Origin: Anabaena sp. UHCC 0204
Lineage (GTDB): Bacteria > Cyanobacteriota > Cyanobacteriia > Cyanobacteriales > Nostocaceae
Direction of reading: 5' to 3'
NCBI RefSeq assembly: GCF_009711975.1
Contig: NZ_VIKW01000002.1
Span: 206,093 to 270,092 of the forward strand
DNA: 64,000 nucleotides
Shown here: positions 30,475-39,513 of the stretch, piece by piece
How the letters are laid out: every line of letters begins with the position of its first letter
How positions within the stretch are numbered: the first letter of the stretch is position 1
Translations under genes and position numbers: made by a program
Notes under the pieces: model-generated
The model's database searches: none
The model's input: only the letters and a program-made list of their open reading frames with translations
What the model was told of the DNA's origin: nothing

Positions 30475-31212
30475 ATGATGAAACGCAAACTACAACCACC
30501 AATTCGATCTTCTAGTGATTCTGGTTTTACGATTATTGAATCACTAATGGGCATAGTTGTAGTTGCCATTCTCTTGGCATCTATAGCCCCGGTTTTGGTT
30601 ATGTCAACAGCTATCCGGGTTCAATCTCGGCGGATAGAAAAAGCAACTCAAGCTGCAAATACTTTTGTTGATGGTGTGAAAACTGGTTCAATCTTAGCTC
30701 CTGGAGAATATAGTGAAGATAACAAAATTCCATTACCAGCAGCAACTATAACTGAACCTAGAACATTAGACCAAAATTTAATTAATCTCACAAAAATGCC
30801 AGTTCCTGCTACACAAAATGATGATGATTTGTATCTTTTTAAAAAAGATGGTGTCATCTGCCATACCAGCGAGTCAGATTGTGAAAAAGACGCAACGAAT
30901 CCATTTGAGGAATTTTATATTCAAGCCCGCCAAATGACAGTTACAGGAACTCAAAATGATGGTTATCGTTTAGGAATTCGGGTTTATCGAGGTGATGTTG
31001 ATTTTAGTAAAACTCTTCTAGCTAGTGAAGATGATCAGAAAACCGTAGAATCACCCATTACAGGAACTCTAGGAAATAAACAAGCTCCAGCAGTAGAAAG
31101 AACAGTTGATATTGGCAATAGAAATACTACGTTTCAGGCTTTATGTTCCCGTCTGGGCATGGGACAAATAACAAATGAAGATGGTACAAAAGAAGAGCAA
31201 GCTTGTCAATAA
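30475..31212 (+). CDS. hpsB: Pseudopilin HpsB
   Basis: 245 residues starting 20 bp after hpsA; a second ATG follows at once. It has a prepilin peptidase site SG17-F18TIIE22 with Glu at mature position 5, then the hydrophobic helix SLMGIVVVAILLASIAPVLV and a globular domain with Cys residues. Matches the hps-locus pseudopilins, minor pilin-like proteins of a type II/IV secretion-like apparatus thought to help export or anchor the polysaccharide. AGGTG precedes the start. A 139-bp gap to hpsC contains a small hairpin (TAGGACTAAAGTCCTA) that could modulate read-through. Confidence 0.85.
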   Translation: MMKRKLQPPIRSSSDSGFTIIESLMGIVVVAILLASIAPVLVMSTAIRVQSRRIEKATQAANTFVDGVKTGSILAPGEYSEDNKIPLPAATITEPRTLDQNLINLTKMPVPATQNDDDLYLFKKDGVICHTSESDCEKDATNPFEEFYIQARQMTVTGTQNDGYRLGIRVYRGDVDFSKTLLASEDDQKTVESPITGTLGNKQAPAVERTVDIGNRNTTFQALCSRLGMGQITNEDGTKEEQACQ

Positions 31213-31351
31213 ATTGCTTTGTAGGTTGGATTGACTGATGTTACCCAACATGATTTAGGACTAAAGTCCTAACTACGAACTTATGGTTTATGTAAAGTAA
31301 AAAAGACTGGAAATTTGCTGGTGGTGTATCTATTGAAAAGAGGACAATCCG

Positions 31352-32305
31352 ATGTTGAAGACACTTAAATTCATACTCAGGAGTCAGATTAAAAGCTCCA
31401 AAATCATTCATAAAGCTGGTGGTTTTACTCTGATTGAATTATTGGTAGCTTTATTAATTGCGTTTTTAATCATTACACCGTTGTTAGGTTTCATGATTAG
31501 TGTAATGACTACAGACAGAAATGAACAAGTTAAGGCCAATTCTGAGCAAGAAATTCAAACTGCTCTCAATTATATTTCTCGTGATGTACAACAGGCTATT
31601 TATATCTATGATGATGATGGGATTAAAGCGATAAAATCTCAATTGCGTTACCCAGATGATGATGATAAAACGCCCATATTGGTTTTTTGGAAACGGGAAT
31701 TAGTTAGTAATGTCATTTCACCAGCAACAGGAACAGAAAAAGATGACACTTTTGTATACTCTTTAGTTGCTTACTATATAGATAATTCTGAAAGCACTAC
31801 TTGGTCAAAAGCTGCTCGTATTAGTAGATGGCAAATTAAAGATGGTGTAGCTACTGATAGTCCTGTTTGTACAGGAAATAATGAGCCGGGTTGTCGCAAT
31901 CCAGGTTTTGCTGCCTTTAATGGTTATTTTGAGGGATCTGATAGTTTAGCGGAAGGGATGAATAAATGGAAGAAATCATCTGAAGCTTATACGACTGATG
32001 CTACAGTGCTGATTGACTATGTAGATCAAACCACAGATTCACCACCAGCAGCTACTTGTCCTCCTCCTCTCGACAAAACAGACACAACACCTGAAATCAC
32101 ATGGTCAGCAGTGAAACCAACAAGTATGACAGGTTTTTATGTTTGCGTAGATAGAGACAACACAACTGCACAGGTATTTATCCGCGGTAATGCTATGGCT
32201 CGGATGGAGAATGATGCAGCGAAAATCAAGTATGATGAAGATAATAAAACTTATTTTCCTACAACCAGTGTGAGAGTACAAGGACGGGGATTCTTGTATC
32301 AATAA
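31352..32305 (+). CDS. hpsC: Pseudopilin HpsC
   Basis: 317 residues with a class III signal GG24-F25TLIE29LLVALLIAFLIITPLLGFMISVM and a long soluble domain containing a few Cys. The processed protein would be a PilW/ComGF-like minor pilin. GAGG lies upstream of the ATG. Third gene of the hps operon, 25 bp before hpsD. Family membership and context agree with HpsC; the precise assembly role is not established. Confidence 0.85.
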   Translation: MLKTLKFILRSQIKSSKIIHKAGGFTLIELLVALLIAFLIITPLLGFMISVMTTDRNEQVKANSEQEIQTALNYISRDVQQAIYIYDDDGIKAIKSQLRYPDDDDKTPILVFWKRELVSNVISPATGTEKDDTFVYSLVAYYIDNSESTTWSKAARISRWQIKDGVATDSPVCTGNNEPGCRNPGFAAFNGYFEGSDSLAEGMNKWKKSSEAYTTDATVLIDYVDQTTDSPPAATCPPPLDKTDTTPEITWSAVKPTSMTGFYVCVDRDNTTAQVFIRGNAMARMENDAAKIKYDEDNKTYFPTTSVRVQGRGFLYQ

Positions 32306-32330
32306 ATATTTTAAGTGGGAGAAAAAACTA

Positions 32331-33029
32331 ATGGCTACTAATTATAAAATTGCAAACCGACGGATTAAGTTATTACAGGGTTACAGTAAACGATACATTG
32401 ATCAGAATGCTGGTTTTACATTGATAGAAATGATTTCAGTGGCGTTGATTATTGGTATTTTATCAGCGATCGCTGCTCCCGGTTGGTTAGGATTTGTCAA
32501 CAGACAACGCTTAAATAAAGCTAGTGACGGACTGCTCTCTGCTGTCAGACAAGCACAGACAGAAGCTAAAAATAAGAAACTTAGTTACAGCGTCAGTTTT
32601 CGCGTTAACAGTAGCACTAATGTCCCTGAATACATAGTTTATCAAGGTATTCCTCCTACAACTATTACTACTACTACTACACCTAGTTCAAATACTACGT
32701 CTAGTTCAGGTTGGAATCCTTTAGGTGATTCCCTGGAACTAAACGCCAGACAAGTTTTTATATATACCAATCTTTCATCTCTAACAGCTTATAATACAAC
32801 AACTGCTAGTGATATAGTTACAACTGCAAAGGGAGAAGGGACAATAACTTTTGATTATCTAGGTGCTTTAGCAAATAAAGCTGATAATAGTGTCATTAAT
32901 GAACCTTTAAAAGTCATGGTAGCCATACCCCAAGCCACAGGTGACGCAGCAGGTGATTTAAAACGCTGTGTGATCATTGAAGGTTTGATTGGGGGAATGC
33001 GAACCGAGAAGGATGCAAGCTGTAAATAA
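32331..33029 (+). CDS. hpsD: Pseudopilin HpsD (GspH-like)
   Basis: 232 residues with NAG28-F29TLIE33MISVALIIGILSAIAAPGWLGFVNRQRLNKASDGLLSAVRQAQTEAKNKK, the GspH/FimT-type pattern. A Thr/Ser-rich loop (TTITTTTTPSSNTTSSSG, about 106-123) interrupts the globular domain and could be disordered or modified. The C-terminal CVIIEGLIGGMRTEKDASCK is shared with HpsH (CVFVSTILGAMRTAKEKA), so the two are paralogues. A HIP1 site lies in the helix-coding part. Confidence 0.85.
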   Translation: MATNYKIANRRIKLLQGYSKRYIDQNAGFTLIEMISVALIIGILSAIAAPGWLGFVNRQRLNKASDGLLSAVRQAQTEAKNKKLSYSVSFRVNSSTNVPEYIVYQGIPPTTITTTTTPSSNTTSSSGWNPLGDSLELNARQVFIYTNLSSLTAYNTTTASDIVTTAKGEGTITFDYLGALANKADNSVINEPLKVMVAIPQATGDAAGDLKRCVIIEGLIGGMRTEKDASCK

Positions 33030-33194
33030 TTGAATTCGTATCCGCAAAATATCAAAAATCCGTAAATAAACGGTATATTAAAGAGTAGCCTATATAGCAT
33101 TATATATATGTTGGGTGCGATATTTAGCTATGTATTGCATACTGTCCGCCTTGGCTAAAAACACACCAGACAAAATTCCTATAAACATAGTTTC

Positions 33195-34154
33195 ATGAAT
33201 AATTGTCTTGATTTGATCATTGCTATTCCTACCTACAACGGTGAACACCGTTTACCGGAATTACTAGAACGGCTAAAAAATCAGATTAACACAGAACATT
33301 TTTCTTGGGCGATTATAGTTGTTGATAACAACAGCATAGACAATACAGCTAAACTTGTTCAAAGCTATCAAGAAAATTGGCAATGTCCCTATCCACTGTA
33401 TTACTGTGTTGAACCCCAGCAGGGAGCAGCTTATGCTAGAAAAAAAGCCATAGTAGAAGCCAAAAGTGAACTTATCGGGTTTCTCGATGATGATAATTAT
33501 CCTAATTCTACTTGGGTTGCAGCAGCTTATAATTTCAGTCAACAGCATCCCCAAGCAGGGGCTTATGGTAGCCAAATCCATCCCAATTGGGAAGTAGAAC
33601 CAACACCTAACTTTAAACGAATAGCGCCATTTTTAGCGATTACAGAACGAGGAAATTTACCACTACTTTATCAACCACAGAAAAAAATACTTCCTCCGTC
33701 GGCTGGATTAGTTATTCGTCGTCAAGCTTATTTAGAAAGTGTCCCCAGTCAACCAATTTTAATTGGTAGAGTTGCTGGGAATATGCTCGCTGGTGAAGAT
33801 ATAGAAATGGTATCTTATATTCAAAAATCTGGGTGGGAAATTTGGTATAACTCCGATATGGAAGTTTATCATCAAATCCCTAAAGCTCGGTTAAGTAGAG
33901 AATATTTAATTCCTTTTTTCCAAGGTATTGGATTAAGTCGTTATGTTACTAGAATGGTGAATATTAAACCGATTACTAAACCATTTTGGTTAATAGCTTA
34001 TTTAGTTAATGATCTGCGAAAGCTTGGCTTACATTTAATTAAATATAGAACCAAGATAAAAACAGATTTAGTCGCTGCTTGCGAAATGCAATTGTATATT
34101 AGTAGTTTAGTTAGCCCGTTTTATCTGTGGAAAAATGGCTATCTGAAGAAGTAA
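33195..34154 (+). CDS. hpsE: Glycosyltransferase family 2, HpsE
   Basis: 319 residues, GT-A fold. Visible features are AIPTYNGEHRLPELLERL (nucleotide-sugar site), VDNNS, EPQQGAAYARKKA, the metal-binding FLDDDNYPN (about 95-103) and a C-terminal amphipathic helical part. HpsE is one of three glycosyltransferases in the hps locus reported as needed for hormogonium polysaccharide and motility. It is clearly paralogous to the next gene, hpsF, throughout (EPQQGAA, FLDDDN, GWEIWYN, YHQIP). Cytoplasmic, probably membrane-associated. Confidence 0.85.
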   Translation: MNNCLDLIIAIPTYNGEHRLPELLERLKNQINTEHFSWAIIVVDNNSIDNTAKLVQSYQENWQCPYPLYYCVEPQQGAAYARKKAIVEAKSELIGFLDDDNYPNSTWVAAAYNFSQQHPQAGAYGSQIHPNWEVEPTPNFKRIAPFLAITERGNLPLLYQPQKKILPPSAGLVIRRQAYLESVPSQPILIGRVAGNMLAGEDIEMVSYIQKSGWEIWYNSDMEVYHQIPKARLSREYLIPFFQGIGLSRYVTRMVNIKPITKPFWLIAYLVNDLRKLGLHLIKYRTKIKTDLVAACEMQLYISSLVSPFYLWKNGYLKK

Positions 34155-34164
34155 ATAATCTAGA

Positions 34165-34274
34165 ATTACGTAGGTGGAAGTTAGAACATCAAAATTTGTG
34201 AATAAAAGTAAAATACCCCAAAATTTCCTTCTTCTTCCTTGTTATAACGACAATTTTTAACGCCAACCTAATTA
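34165..34274 (+). repeat. Small inverted-end element, copy 2, between hpsE and hpsF
   Basis: Left ATTACGTAGGTGG and right CGCCAACCTAATT form an imperfect inverted pair. ACGACAATTTTTAACGCC near the right end is identical to the copy at 22721-22845. It lies inside the hps operon without interrupting a gene. Confidence 0.6.
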
Positions 34275-34288
34275 AAATACTTGAAACT

Positions 34289-35266
34289 ATGAATGATAAA
34301 AATCACATTTTAGATATTACAGTAGCAATTCCTACCTATAATGGTGAAAAACGTTTACCTCTGGTTTTAGATTTACTTTTGAATCAGACAGGGTTAGAGA
34401 ACGTCAAATGGGAAATTATTGTTATTGATAATAATAGTTCTGATCAAACATCGGAAGTTGTTGCCAAATACATAAAAACTGCTAATAGCAATAATATAGA
34501 CTTGCGTTACTTTTTAGAACCTCAACAGGGAGCAGCTTTTGCCCGATTGCGAGCCGTAAATGAAGCTACAGGTAATATTATTGCCTTTTTAGATGATGAT
34601 AACTTACCTGATGTAGATTGGTTGGCGGCGGCTTATAAATTTGGCATTGATTACCCACAAGCAGGTGCTTGGAGTGGGCAAATTCATGGAGCTTTTGAAG
34701 TTAGTCCTCCAGAAAATTTTAAGAGAATTCAGGCTTTTTTGGCAATTAGAGAACATGGTAATAAACCCTATATATTTGATGGGGATAATTTAAGGCTTCC
34801 TCCTGCTGCTGCTTTAGTTATCCGTAAACAAGTATGGTGTGAAAATGTTCCCAAAAAACCTATTCTGAGTGGAAAATTACCTGGTATCTTAGTCCAAGGT
34901 GACGATTATGAACCACTACTTTACATACATAAAGCAGGTTGGGAAATTTGGTATAACCCTACCATGCACACATATCATCAAATTCCCCAGTGGAGATTAG
35001 AAAAAAATTACTTATTAAATATAGCTCGTGGCTGTGGTTTACCTACTTTCCAGCTAGTCTTAATTAATACCAAGAAATGGCAAATACCTAAAGTTTTTGT
35101 TTACACTGTTTTAGGTAGTTTACGTCGTTTATTAAGGCATATCATTAAGTACCGAGGGAAAATAAATAGCGATTTAATTATTATGTTTGAAATGGAATTT
35201 TACAAGGCAAGTATGCTCAGTCCTTTTTACTCTTGCCAGCTTTACATGAAAAGATTTTATAGATAA
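34289..35266 (+). CDS. hpsF: Glycosyltransferase family 2, HpsF
   Basis: 325 residues, GT-A fold: AIPTYNGEKRLPLVLDLLL, IDNNSSDQTSEVV, EPQQGAAFARLRA, FLDDDNLPDVDW metal site and a conserved GWEIWYNPTMHTYHQIP segment. It lies after the MITE-like unit and 14 bp before hpsG. Same subfamily as HpsE, probably from tandem duplication, and likely adding a different sugar or acting in a heteromer. The ATG at 34289 follows a weak Shine-Dalgarno region. Confidence 0.85.
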   Translation: MNDKNHILDITVAIPTYNGEKRLPLVLDLLLNQTGLENVKWEIIVIDNNSSDQTSEVVAKYIKTANSNNIDLRYFLEPQQGAAFARLRAVNEATGNIIAFLDDDNLPDVDWLAAAYKFGIDYPQAGAWSGQIHGAFEVSPPENFKRIQAFLAIREHGNKPYIFDGDNLRLPPAAALVIRKQVWCENVPKKPILSGKLPGILVQGDDYEPLLYIHKAGWEIWYNPTMHTYHQIPQWRLEKNYLLNIARGCGLPTFQLVLINTKKWQIPKVFVYTVLGSLRRLLRHIIKYRGKINSDLIIMFEMEFYKASMLSPFYSCQLYMKRFYR

Positions 35267-35280
35267 TCAAGGCTCAGAAA

Positions 35281-36240
35281 ATGATTGAAAATTATCAAGG
35301 TAGAGAACCTAAAATTTCTGTAGTTATACCAGCTTATAACTGTGAAAAAACCATTACAAAAACAGTTGAATCTGTTATCAATCAAACTTTCACTGACTGG
35401 GAATTAATCATCATTAACGATGGCTCAGAAGACTCAACTTTAAAGATAATTTCACAGATTCATGACTCACGAATCAAAGTATTTTCTTTTGAAAATGCTG
35501 GAGGTAATGTTAGTCGGAATCGGGGTTTAAAATATGCAGTTGGAGAATTTGTCAGCTTTTTAGATGCGGATGATATTTGGACGGCTGATAAACTTGCAAG
35601 TCAGTTAAAAGCTTTAGAAGAAAATCCCCAAATAGCAGTTGCTTATAGTTGGACTGATTATATTGATGAAAACGATGAATTTTTAGGTTCAGGTGGACGA
35701 ATTACGGTTAAAGGTGATGTTTATGATAAGTTGTTAGCCACTAATTTTTTAGAAAACGGCTCTAATCCTTTAATTAAGAGAGAATCTTTAATATCCCTAG
35801 CTGGCTTTGATGAATCACTGACTGCGGCTCAAGATTGGGATATGTGGTTAAGATTAGCTGCAAAGTTTGAATTTGTTTGTGTCCCATCTGTACAAATACT
35901 ATATAGAATTAGTAAAAAATCCGTTTCTACTAATCTAGACAGACAAGAAAAATCTTGCTTATTAGTCATTGATAAGGCTTATCAATTCAGACCACCAAAA
36001 CAGAATTTTAATTTAAATTCAAGTCTAGCAAACTTGTATAAATATCTAACTTGTAAAGCATTACAAAAGCCTCTGTCCCGTCAAAAAGCACTGCCAGGGA
36101 TTAGATTTTTATATCATTATATGATGTATGAATCTTTAACTATGAACAGGATTATATTCATCGCCAAATTAGCATCAAAAATCTTGATTATCATGATTTA
36201 CCCTCCTTTGCTAAACCGGAATTATAGAAAACATCCTTAA
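35281..36240 (+). CDS. hpsG: Glycosyltransferase family 2, HpsG
   Basis: 319 residues. VVIPAYNCEKTITKTVESVINQT, INDGSEDSTL, SRNRGLKYAVGEFVSFLDADDIW (DxD metal site near residue 97) and DWDMWLRLA (catalytic region) mark a canonical GT2 enzyme of a different subgroup from HpsE and HpsF. The protein encoded at 47491-48426 is a close paralogue with the same landmarks (FIDADDIWTADKL, YSWTD, VQILYRI). Third glycosyltransferase of the operon. Confidence 0.85.
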   Translation: MIENYQGREPKISVVIPAYNCEKTITKTVESVINQTFTDWELIIINDGSEDSTLKIISQIHDSRIKVFSFENAGGNVSRNRGLKYAVGEFVSFLDADDIWTADKLASQLKALEENPQIAVAYSWTDYIDENDEFLGSGGRITVKGDVYDKLLATNFLENGSNPLIKRESLISLAGFDESLTAAQDWDMWLRLAAKFEFVCVPSVQILYRISKKSVSTNLDRQEKSCLLVIDKAYQFRPPKQNFNLNSSLANLYKYLTCKALQKPLSRQKALPGIRFLYHYMMYESLTMNRIIFIAKLASKILIIMIYPPLLNRNYRKHP

Positions 36241-36267
36241 ATCAGAATTCACCAAGTCACAATCAAT

Positions 36268-36831
36268 ATGAATAGCAAAGCTAATTTATTGTCTTTAGTT
36301 AAGTTAACAAAGAGATGCAATATTTCTAGCGGTGGTTTTACCATGCTCGAAATGTTAGTAGTCGTTTTTATGAGTGGTATATTATCAGCAATAGTCGCAC
36401 CAAGCTGGTCAGCTTTTATTAATACTCGTCAATTGAATGTTGCTCAAGGCCAAGTTTATCAAGCTATGCGTCAAGCCCAAAGTCAAGCCAGAAAAGAAAA
36501 GTTAAGTTGGCACGCTAGTTTTAGAGAACAAAATAATGTTCTCCAATTAGCTGTTCATCCGGCTACAATTAATCCATCTGATGCTAATTGGCATAATTTA
36601 GATGCTAGTGTGCAATTGGATGCAGAATCAACACTACAATTGTCTAATGACGTGAGACGAGTTCCCTTTGATTATATGGGTAGTGTGAAACCTCCATTCG
36701 GACGAATCACCTTATCTAGTAAGTCTGGTGGAAAAGTCAAGCGTTGTGTTTTTGTTTCCACTATTTTAGGTGCAATGCGAACCGCCAAGGAAAAGGCTAA
36801 ACCTGACAGCAACGGAAAATATTGTTATTAG
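36268..36831 (+). CDS. hpsH: Pseudopilin HpsH (GspH-like)
   Basis: 187 residues with SGG23-F24TMLE28MLVVVFMSGILSAIVAPSWSAFINTRQLNVAQGQVYQAMRQAQSQARKEKL, a GspH-type prepilin helix, and the C-terminal motif shared with HpsD. Met replaces the usual Leu or Ile at mature position 3, which is tolerated. Position after the three glycosyltransferases matches the order known for the hps locus. Confidence 0.85.
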   Translation: MNSKANLLSLVKLTKRCNISSGGFTMLEMLVVVFMSGILSAIVAPSWSAFINTRQLNVAQGQVYQAMRQAQSQARKEKLSWHASFREQNNVLQLAVHPATINPSDANWHNLDASVQLDAESTLQLSNDVRRVPFDYMGSVKPPFGRITLSSKSGGKVKRCVFVSTILGAMRTAKEKAKPDSNGKYCY

Positions 36832-36933
36832 AGGGTGTTTGCAAAGGCGACTAGAAGTCGCTACTACACAAACAAAGTCCGCCTGCGCGGACTAATATTC
36901 AAGATTTCCCAACCCTATTTAAGTTTTACTTAT

Positions 36934-38037
36934 ATGCTTAATCAAATTAGTGCCGCTTTTGAATGTAAAGATTATGAAACAGCAGCTAAATTAATCCAAC
37001 AAATGCTGGTAGAATCACCGGAAAATCCGTGGGTACAACTGTATTTTGCTAGGTTACAGGAAGTTTCTCATCAAGTACAAGAAGCAGAAAAATTATATCG
37101 CCAATTACTACGATTAACAACTCATAGTAAAATCATTTCTCAAGCCCGTCAAGGTTTACAGAGATTAGAGGAAATTAAGCAAGAGGAAAAACAAAGAGCG
37201 ATCGCTAAAGCTACAGCCGCACCAGATAAAAACGAACTGGGAATATTAGTTTTAGAACCGATTAATAATGAACTAAAAGCGAATGCTGCCCTTAATTTCG
37301 CTCAAATCATGCAGATAGACGCTTACACAGCCAGAATGATATTACCTAGCCAGAATTGGCGAGTTTACCGCATAGGTAAAGTGGGAGAATTAGCATTTTA
37401 TGGAACGCAATTACAGCAATCCGGTATTCCCTGTTTTTGGGTGAAAATTCCCCAGATTCAACAAATTCAAGTATTTCAAGTTAAATATTTATCACTAGAC
37501 AAATCTCAAATCAAAGTAGTTTGTCAAAATGAAGCAAATCAAGTTGGTTCTATGACCTTTGATTTATCAGAAATTACTGCTAGAGTTGTGGGAATGTTAC
37601 CAGTTTTTGAACAAGTTGTAGATATTAATGCTAGAGGTAAACTAGAACGCAAAACTAAAACTCAAGATTATGCTCAATTTTGTGATTTACACCTATCAAC
37701 AAGAAGGAGTATTTTGCGAATTTATGATCAAGGCTATGAATTTCAGCGAGGTTTAGAAATTAGCCCCCAATCTAACCAAAATACAATTAGAATTAATTGG
37801 AATAATTTGATGAATTGGGTTGAGCAACAGTTACCTCAAGTTAATCTTTGGTCAGATTTTACGCCTTTTGCACAAACAGTTATTGACCAAACAGAAATCC
37901 TCAATCAAATTCCATCTCATATTAATCTTTTTCGGAGAGAAAAAAGTAATTGGGATACAGCTTTTCATCTATATAGTGGAATTATTTTTACTAAAAATGC
38001 TTCTTTGCAAACATCTAGTACCGCAGGGCGGAATTAA
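36934..38037 (+). CDS. TPR-repeat protein downstream of hpsH
   Basis: 367 residues from ATG 36934 (MLNQISAAFECKDYETAAKLIQQ). The frame is open upstream to 36835, but that part is built from an intergenic repeat (GACTAGAAGTCGCTAC, AGTCCGCCTGCGCGGAC) and is unlikely to be translated. Residues 1 to about 80 are tetratricopeptide-like helices, then a Glu/Lys/Gln helix, then an unrecognised alpha/beta domain with no signal peptide. It occupies the position where hpsI would be expected, but I cannot confirm that identity from sequence alone. Probably a cytoplasmic scaffold of the hps system. Confidence 0.75.
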   Translation: MLNQISAAFECKDYETAAKLIQQMLVESPENPWVQLYFARLQEVSHQVQEAEKLYRQLLRLTTHSKIISQARQGLQRLEEIKQEEKQRAIAKATAAPDKNELGILVLEPINNELKANAALNFAQIMQIDAYTARMILPSQNWRVYRIGKVGELAFYGTQLQQSGIPCFWVKIPQIQQIQVFQVKYLSLDKSQIKVVCQNEANQVGSMTFDLSEITARVVGMLPVFEQVVDINARGKLERKTKTQDYAQFCDLHLSTRRSILRIYDQGYEFQRGLEISPQSNQNTIRINWNNLMNWVEQQLPQVNLWSDFTPFAQTVIDQTEILNQIPSHINLFRREKSNWDTAFHLYSGIIFTKNASLQTSSTAGRN

Positions 38038-38136
38038 AAATTATTACACAAGCTTCTTGAAAATTGTTAATGATTGCTTTGTTTTATTTACACCATTGTA
38101 TACTGGTAAAAAATAATATAGAGACGTTCTATAGCG

Positions 38137-38190
38137 GTTATCGCCCTTGATGCAATACAATCGAGGGCGCAGACCCTGCGCCCCTACAGG
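38137..38190 (+). repeat. 54-bp dispersed repeat, copy 1
   Basis: Identical over its whole length to 40608-40661 in the same orientation. It begins GTTATCGCCCTTGATGC and includes the palindrome GGGCGCAGACCCTGCGCCC. The pair flanks the block carrying the genes at 38216-40392. Confidence 0.95.
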
Positions 38191-38215
38191 ATTTATTTGA
38201 TGTTTAATCAAAAAC

Positions 38216-38560
38216 TTATCCGGGAGTTTTAACCTGACGGGCCATATCTAAAAAGCTATTCATATTCACCCCAGGACGACGACGAACATTGTTATTAGTA
38301 GGAATCAGATACTTGGTTGCAAAATTAGTTTCCTTTGGTACTGATACTTTCACAGGTTCAGCCTTAGTGACTTTTGCTGCTGCTGGTGCAGCTTTGACTT
38401 CTGTTGGTGCAGATTTTTCTGCTGGTGCTGCTGCTGGTACTGGCGCTTGAGCAACATTTGCTTCTTCTTTTAGTTCCAGATAGTAGCTATTGTCTTTTTT
38501 GCTAAACAATCCAGTAATAAAACCCACAATACCCGCAATGAGATTTTTGATAAAGCCCAT
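38216..38560 (-). CDS. Small membrane-associated protein of unknown function
   Basis: 114 residues from ATG 38560, which is preceded by AGGAG; a longer frame to 38617 lacks such a site. The N-terminus MGFIKNLIAGIVGFITGLFSKK is a hydrophobic or amphipathic helix likely to lie on or in the membrane. A short conserved part (YYLELKEE) follows, then a low-complexity Ala/Pro/Lys/Glu/Val linker (about 35-80) and a C-terminal motif (FATKYLIPTNNNVRRRPGVNMNSFLDMARQV). I recognise the type as common in cyanobacteria but know no function. Transcribed against the hps operon. Confidence 0.75.
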   Translation of the reverse strand: MGFIKNLIAGIVGFITGLFSKKDNSYYLELKEEANVAQAPVPAAAPAEKSAPTEVKAAPAAAKVTKAEPVKVSVPKETNFATKYLIPTNNNVRRRPGVNMNSFLDMARQVKTPG

Positions 38561-38902
38561 AAAAAAATGCTCCTGGTTTGAATAATCTGGAAGAAGACCG
38601 AAATTGTTAAAAATCACGGTGTAATATTACATTTGATTGCGCTATTTGTTGTCAGTCATGAGACATAATATTTTCCAATGGAGAAGCCATAATGAATACA
38701 CAGAAAGTATTTTCAGGCTTTTTATGTCAGCGATCGCAACTGGTAGATAATGCAAATTAATTATTAAATTTTATTATAACTATAAAATTCTGAGAACTTA
38801 CTTAACAAATCTTAATAATTACTCCACGTCTGTAGAGGCGTATTGCAATACGCACCTAATATTGCTGAGTTAGATTATTAACAATAATGAGAAAATAAAA
38901 TT
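38561..38902. other. Intergenic region with a short palindrome
   Basis: Between two divergent starts. It holds a HIP1 octamer near 38729 and the perfect 16-bp palindrome GCGTATTGCAATACGC (38838-38853), a known kind of cyanobacterial intergenic repeat. No gene seen. Confidence 0.6.
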
Positions 38903-39505
38903 ATGACAACAACACAGCACAATCCCGTTTTATTAGTGCATGGTATTAACGACACTGGGGCAGTTTTTAATAAAATGGCGTTTTACCTCAGACAACGCGG
39001 TTTATCTGTGCATACATTGGATTTATTTCCTAATAATGGTGTAGAAGTTCTAGATAAATTAGGACAGCAGGTAGCTGATTATATAGATAATACTTTTGAG
39101 TCTGAACAACCACTTAATTTAGTTGGTTTTAGTATGGGTGGTATTGTCAGCCGTTATTATATTCAACGTTTGGGGGGAATAAAAAGAGTACAGCGATTTA
39201 TTACTATTTCTTCACCCCATAAAGGAACTATAGTTGCTTATGGTTCATGGCTACCTGGATGTCTACAAATGCGTCCTCATAGTCTTTTTCTAGAAGATTT
39301 AAATTCTGATGTTCAGATGTTAAAACAATTAAATTTTACATCTATATGGACACCTTATGATTTGATGATTCTACCAGCAACAAGTTCGCAACTGGGGATT
39401 GGTAAAGAAATAGTTTTACCTGTGATTTTACATCCTTTAATGTTAACAAATACTCAGGTGTTAGCAATAGTCTTAGAAAGATTGACAGAACCAATGAAAT
39501 TATAA
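38903..39505 (+). CDS. Alpha/beta-hydrolase, lipase-like
   Basis: 200 residues, cytoplasmic, no signal peptide. The oxyanion-hole motif VLLVHGINDTG (9-19), the nucleophile elbow GFSMGG with S77, and a C-terminal His in LPVILHP (about 177) fit the triacylglycerol-lipase type of the alpha/beta-hydrolase fold. ISSPHKGT after the elbow is typical of this family. The substrate is unknown; lipid or ester hydrolysis is likely. Convergent with the dioxygenase gene, only 8 bp between the stops, so read-through or overlapping 3' ends are expected. Confidence 0.88.
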   Translation: MTTTQHNPVLLVHGINDTGAVFNKMAFYLRQRGLSVHTLDLFPNNGVEVLDKLGQQVADYIDNTFESEQPLNLVGFSMGGIVSRYYIQRLGGIKRVQRFITISSPHKGTIVAYGSWLPGCLQMRPHSLFLEDLNSDVQMLKQLNFTSIWTPYDLMILPATSSQLGIGKEIVLPVILHPLMLTNTQVLAIVLERLTEPMKL

Positions 39506-39513
39506 ATTTTCAA

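Noticed and set aside
36835..36933. N-terminal extension of the TPR protein by 33 codons
   Set aside because: The DNA is an intergenic repeat with palindromes (AGTCCGCCTGCGCGGACT), and ATG 36934 begins the TPR-like part.
38561..38617. Longer start for the small membrane-associated protein
   Set aside because: ATG 38560 has AGGAG upstream and places the hydrophobic helix at the N-terminus; the extension has no support.
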